Source of the DNA: JBLHKW01 sp047618565
GTDB lineage: Bacteria; Planctomycetota; UBA1135; GCA-002686595
DNA: 17,079 nt
Direction: 5' to 3'
Assembly (NCBI GenBank): GCA_047618565.1
Contig: JBLHKW010000120.1
Coordinates: 1-17,079 of the forward strand
Part shown: in pieces, positions 13,991 to 17,079 of the stretch
Layout of the letters: every line of letters starts with the position of its first letter
How positions within the stretch are numbered: the first letter of the stretch is position 1
Notes under the pieces: model-generated
The model's input: the letters and a program-made list of their open reading frames with translations, nothing else
The model's database searches: none
Told to the model about the DNA's origin: nothing
Made by a program: the position numbers and the translations under genes

Positions 13991-16075
13991 TCAGTCGTCT
14001 TCGCCGGAGGACCTGGAGGGCGGCTCGGGCACGTCCGTCGGCGGCGGCCCTTCGCTGTCGGCCGGCACATCCGCAGGCTCGGGAGCGGGCGTGGGTTGCG
14101 CACTCGCCTCCGCGGCCTCGACCGGCTCCACGTAGACGCGCTTCGGATCCAGACCGAGGCCCGGGCCACCGAAAGCGTCCGCCTTCTCGACGCGCATGAC
14201 CGTCTCGGTCTTGCCCGTGCGCCGGATCTGGAACAGGGGCACGCCGAGCTCGTCAAACCCGGCCACGATCCAGCCGTCGGTGGTCTTGACCTTGTGGGTG
14301 TGGTCATTCGCACCGACCTCCAGCCACCAGCGGTCGGTGCCCACGTCCAGGCCGCGGAAGGTCAGCACGAAGGACGGCCCTTCGATGAACTGCTGCGCGA
14401 TCAGCATCGGTGTGAGCACGCTGCTCACATCCACCAGCGAGATCGGCTCGCGCGCGCGCTTGCTGTCGATCACGATCTCGCCCAGACGCCGCTGTACGTT
14501 CATGATGCCGCCCAGCAGACGGCCCTCGACCGTGTACACCTCGCCCGCGTCGATACGCAGGTCGAAGCCCTCGAGGCGGCCCTCGTAGTAGCGCTGGACG
14601 AGCTGCAGTTCGGAGCCCTGCTTGCTGGCGGTATTCGGAATCCGCAGGCGCGTGCAGTAGGCGGTGCGTCCATCGTAGGTGCGCACGACGGCGAAGGATT
14701 CTGCGCTGACCCGCTGGCCGTAGGCCTCGACGATCGAGCGACCGCTGAGGATCGTGTCCCCGTCGGGCACGTCCGGCGGGTCGACCTCCAGCGGCAGCGC
14801 CAGCTGCTCGCGCACCTGCACCAGAGATGCCTTCAGCGCGTCCAGCTTCTCGTCGAGCTCGGCGCGCTCGAGGACGCGTCCGCGCAGGACGACCGTCTGC
14901 GGGCGGCGCAGGCCGTCGAGGGAATCCCGTGGATCCCCGTCGACCACGAGCAGGTCCGCGACCATGCCCGCCGCCAGGGTCCCGCGCTGCTCCCCGATGC
15001 CCAGGGCCTCGGCCGCGCCGGCGGTGGCCATGCGCAGCACTTCGATCGGCTCCAGGCCAGCGTCGATCCACTGTTCGAGCTCATCGTGCAGGGCCGTGCC
15101 CGGCATCAACCACGAATTGGGCGCCGCGCTTCCGGGCACCAGGGGCACCCCCGCATCGACGAGGCGCTTGATGACCGCGTACTGCATCGTGAGCGCGCGA
15201 TCCGTGGACTCGAAGAGCAGGTCCTGATTCGCCGCTGTCCAGGCCTCGCCCTCGGCACGCCAGCCGATCTCGTAGTGCGGGCTGATCAGATCGAAGGCGG
15301 CCGGATCGCGTTCGGCCAGCAACCGGGCGTGGACCGCCAGCAAGGGCGTGATCTTGAGCTTCGAGGACTGCACCACCTCCAGCCCTGCGCGCACGTTCTC
15401 GAGGCTCGCGTCGTGCCAGCCGAGCCCCTTCGGAAGCAGCGCGTGGAGTCCGAACAGCCCATCCTGGGACTTCTCGATCAGATCATCGAGCGCGACCGCA
15501 TCCGGCAGCGGTCCCCAGACCTGCAGGCCGCGCTCGTGGGCCACGGCCAGGGTGCGCTCCCATGCCTCGCGCGGCAGGCCCTCCTGGAACGACAGGAAAT
15601 CGAGTCCCAGGTCGAGCAATGCGGCCAGTTTGAGGTCGACCTCGGCCGCCGTGCGCAGGACCGCCGCCTCGGTCGTCGAGGGCGGATCCCCATCCAGGAC
15701 CGGGCCGGCGACGAACAGCGCGGGGCCCGGGGCACGCTCGCGCGCGGCTGCCTTGCGCTCTTGGAGGATGCGCCCGACCTGATTGCCCGTGTCCCGCACG
15801 AGGGTCACGCCCGCGGACACGTAGAGCAGATCGTGGTCCGGGTCGTGGTTGACCATGCCATCGATCAAGCCCGGCAGGATGTGCAGGCCGCTCACATCGA
15901 TGGTGCGCGCATCCTCGGCGACCGCGAGGGTGCCGACGGGACCGATCGCGACGATGCGCCCCTCGTCGATCGAGACGTCGGCGACGCGCGCGGCCACATC
16001 GGCCTCCATGGAGTGGACGGTGCCCCCGCTGAGGAGGATCGACTGGGCTAGCAGCAGAGAGATCATGGGTGTCAT
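13991..16075 (-). CDS. Amidohydrolase-fold protein lacking metal ligands, with extra C-terminal domain
   Basis: Residues 11-400 follow the imidazolonepropionase-like amidohydrolase family (COG1228) closely: SILLSGGTVHSM, GRIVAIGP, LPGLIDG, GVTLVRDTGN, a GLDFLS..LPREAW block, GVPLVPG, and HDELEQWIDAGLEPIEVLRMAT leading to GTLAAGMVADLLVVDGDP. At the usual metal sites I read instead Met74 and Asn76 (for HxH), Ser162 (for the carboxylated Lys of the FIKVY motif), Pro189 (for the His of VGHxP), Gly209 (for the His of SIEHL) and Ala317 (for the Asp of GTD). It is therefore probably not a metallohydrolase. About 240 further residues (~400-640) form a probable beta-rich domain I cannot name, ending in a Pro/Glu/Asp-rich tail. 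Length 694. The start is at 16075 or three codons later (16066). The GT-C-like gene follows after 15 bp. Confidence 0.85.
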   Translation of the reverse strand: MTPMISLLLAQSILLSGGTVHSMEADVAARVADVSIDEGRIVAIGPVGTLAVAEDARTIDVSGLHILPGLIDGMVNHDPDHDLLYVSAGVTLVRDTGNQVGRILQERKAAARERAPGPALFVAGPVLDGDPPSTTEAAVLRTAAEVDLKLAALLDLGLDFLSFQEGLPREAWERTLAVAHERGLQVWGPLPDAVALDDLIEKSQDGLFGLHALLPKGLGWHDASLENVRAGLEVVQSSKLKITPLLAVHARLLAERDPAAFDLISPHYEIGWRAEGEAWTAANQDLLFESTDRALTMQYAVIKRLVDAGVPLVPGSAAPNSWLMPGTALHDELEQWIDAGLEPIEVLRMATAGAAEALGIGEQRGTLAAGMVADLLVVDGDPRDSLDGLRRPQTVVLRGRVLERAELDEKLDALKASLVQVREQLALPLEVDPPDVPDGDTILSGRSIVEAYGQRVSAESFAVVRTYDGRTAYCTRLRIPNTASKQGSELQLVQRYYEGRLEGFDLRIDAGEVYTVEGRLLGGIMNVQRRLGEIVIDSKRAREPISLVDVSSVLTPMLIAQQFIEGPSFVLTFRGLDVGTDRWWLEVGANDHTHKVKTTDGWIVAGFDELGVPLFQIRRTGKTETVMRVEKADAFGGPGLGLDPKRVYVEPVEAAEASAQPTPAPEPADVPADSEGPPPTDVPEPPSRSSGEDD

Positions 16076-16457
16076 CAGGGGGTTGGGTCGCCCCAGGTAT
16101 ACGCTTTCGCGGCAACGGAAACCCCGATCTGTCCGCAACCATGACGGGTCCGGGCCGATCTCCCTGGGTGGTTGGGGGCGGAGGTGGGATTCATCCGGGC
16201 TGGCCGGGGAACGCCGCCTCCTGGATCGCCCGGGCGCGCCGGCCCGCTGGCCTGGATCATCGATGGACCGCGAGCCCAAACGCGTCGATTCGGCTTCTGG
16301 TGGTGCTTCTCGCGCGTTGGCCCCGCAGGCGACCCTTACGGGTCGTCGAGGATGCCACCGCGCGAGAAGTGCCGCCAGAAGCCAAAAGGGAGGCGAAGCC
16401 GACCGATCGTCACGTTTGGGCCGCGTGTTCATGAATTATTCCGGCTAGCATGGCCCC
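16076..16457. other. Intergenic region with palindrome
   Basis: This divergent gap of 382 bp has no credible gene. Open frames on both strands cross it but are Arg/Pro/Gly-rich and span the palindrome. A TAGCAT hexamer (16446-16451) ends six bases before the plus-strand methyltransferase ATG and could be its -10. A TATACC on the minus strand about 21 bp before the amidohydrolase ATG could serve that gene. The main feature is the inverted repeat at 16292-16383. Confidence 0.6.
16292..16383. repeat. 92-bp imperfect palindrome (REP-like)
   Basis: The 25-bp arms at 16292-16316 and 16359-16383 match at 22 positions as DNA. In RNA the three differences become G-U wobbles, so the stem is continuous. 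The loop holds a second hairpin, CGACCC-TTAC-GGGTCG (16330-16345). The nested stem-loop, intergenic position and absence of coding sense fit a repetitive extragenic palindrome or a small non-autonomous mobile element. I see only one copy here, so the dispersed nature is inferred. Confidence 0.8.
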
Positions 16458-17079
16458 ATGCCCCTTCCGCGAGTCCAGCTCATCGTCGACGACATCACCT
16501 CCGGCCCCTGGCTCCACGGCCGCCACGTGCGCCAGCCCTCACCGGAGCTCGACCGCGGCTGCCTGGTCGAGGTCCTCGACCGCCAGCAGCGCTTCGTCGG
16601 CCACGGGCTCTACAACCCGGCCTCCGACATCCGCGTGCGTTTCCTGTCCCGTGGCCGCCGCACGGACATGTTGCGCCCGCGGGAGTTCCTGCTCAAGATG
16701 CTCAAGGCCGCCGATCGGCTGCGGCGGCACACCCTGCGCCTCCCGGACATCACCGACGCCTACCGCATCGTGCACGCCGAGGGCGACGACCTCTCGGGCC
16801 TGATCGTCGACAAGCTCGGCGACGTGATCGTGTGCCAGTACCACGCCCTGGGCTTCTGGCGCCTGCGGGAGGAGGTCGAATGGGCCATGCGCGAGCTCTA
16901 TCCGCTCGCCACGGTGATGCACAGCATCCCCAAGTCGGCGCGCAACCGCGAGGCCTTCCCGGACACGGGCCCGGTCCAGGAGCTCGAGCCGCGCTGGATC
17001 CGCGAGAACGGTGTCGACTACATCGTGGCCCCCGGCCGGGACCACAAGACGGGCTGGTTCTGTGACCAGCGCGAGAACC
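16458..17079 (+). CDS. RlmI-type 23S rRNA methyltransferase, cut by window edge
   Basis: 207 residues are visible and the frame is open at the right edge. The N-terminal part is a PUA-like RNA-binding domain (GCLVEVLDRQQRFVGHGLYN, about 34-53), followed by AYRIVHAEGDDLSGLIVDKL (about 102-121) and the entry to the SAM domain, HKTGWFCDQREN. These are hallmarks of the RlmI/RlmK class I SAM-dependent enzymes that make m5C1962 or related marks in 23S rRNA. The conserved catalytic Cys and SAM-binding motifs lie beyond the window. The start at 16458 fits the family N-terminus. There is no Shine-Dalgarno sequence. TAGCAT six bases upstream may be a -10 box, giving a leaderless message. Confidence 0.92.
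   Translation, partial: MPLPRVQLIVDDITSGPWLHGRHVRQPSPELDRGCLVEVLDRQQRFVGHGLYNPASDIRVRFLSRGRRTDMLRPREFLLKMLKAADRLRRHTLRLPDITDAYRIVHAEGDDLSGLIVDKLGDVIVCQYHALGFWRLREEVEWAMRELYPLATVMHSIPKSARNREAFPDTGPVQELEPRWIRENGVDYIVAPGRDHKTGWFCDQREN

Noticed and set aside
13730..16051. Very long plus-strand open frame (773 codons)
   Set aside because: It is the antisense shadow of the amidohydrolase and GT-C-like genes, with His/Arg/Gln-rich composition and no family motif.
16292..16383. Integron attC site
   Set aside because: The palindrome lacks the conserved GTTRRRY and RYYYAAC core sites; the internal GTTGGCC does not fit.
16076..16432. N-terminal extension of the amidohydrolase frame, and opposing frames on the plus strand
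   Set aside because: They are Arg/Pro-rich and pass through the palindrome, whose two arms give similar words on both strands. This is a structural artefact, not coding sense.

Overview
The window is a GC-rich (about two-thirds G+C by eye), densely coded bacterial chromosome segment. One-piece ssrA next to smpB, tldD/tldE, a PcnB-type nucleotidyltransferase and the style of the mobile-element remnant would fit a Planctomycetota-like or other deep-branching Gram-negative bacterium. This is an impression from protein style, not a phylogenetic result.

Layout, left to right. Positions 1-487 are decayed accessory DNA holding a truncated transposase/integrase N-terminus on the minus strand. Next come hairpins and the tmRNA gene ssrA (minus), with smpB just upstream of it on the same strand. 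Divergent from smpB is a two-gene operon, tldD-tldE (plus, ATGA overlap). Then follow a tRNA-Leu(CAG) with a readable promoter, a 57-residue one-helix membrane protein, and (minus) rsmG with an unusual acidic N-terminal extension. A tRNA-Trp(CCA) lies just upstream of rsmG. pcnB (plus) is followed by a 395-bp non-coding stretch with a strong intrinsic terminator, a G-quadruplex motif and a hairpin whose loop carries the anti-Shine-Dalgarno sequence; this may be an undescribed small RNA. A promoter with almost no leader then drives a secreted protein of unknown function. On the minus strand a BaiN/RdsA-like flavoprotein lies downstream of a tRNA-dihydrouridine synthase. A small membrane-anchored protein of unknown function is divergent from the synthase. 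It converges, with a 7-bp overlap, on a minus-strand pair: an amidohydrolase-fold protein followed by a multi-pass GT-C-like membrane protein. A 382-bp gap with a 92-bp imperfect palindrome precedes an RlmI-type 23S rRNA methyltransferase that runs off the right edge.

The shared theme is RNA and translation: ribosome rescue (ssrA, smpB), two tRNAs, rRNA methylation (rsmG, rlmI-like), tRNA modification (dus) and RNA 3'-end processing (pcnB). The genes are spread over both strands in short units, so this is a neighbourhood rather than one operon.

Most notable: (1) the amidohydrolase at 13991-16075 keeps the family fold motifs but appears to have lost all six usual metal-ligand positions, so it is probably a pseudoenzyme, and it carries an unidentified C-terminal domain; (2) the structured non-coding region at 7660-7909; (3) the palindrome at 16292-16383; (4) several first genes lack a Shine-Dalgarno sequence and have a -10-like hexamer 6-12 nt before the start codon, suggesting leaderless mRNAs.
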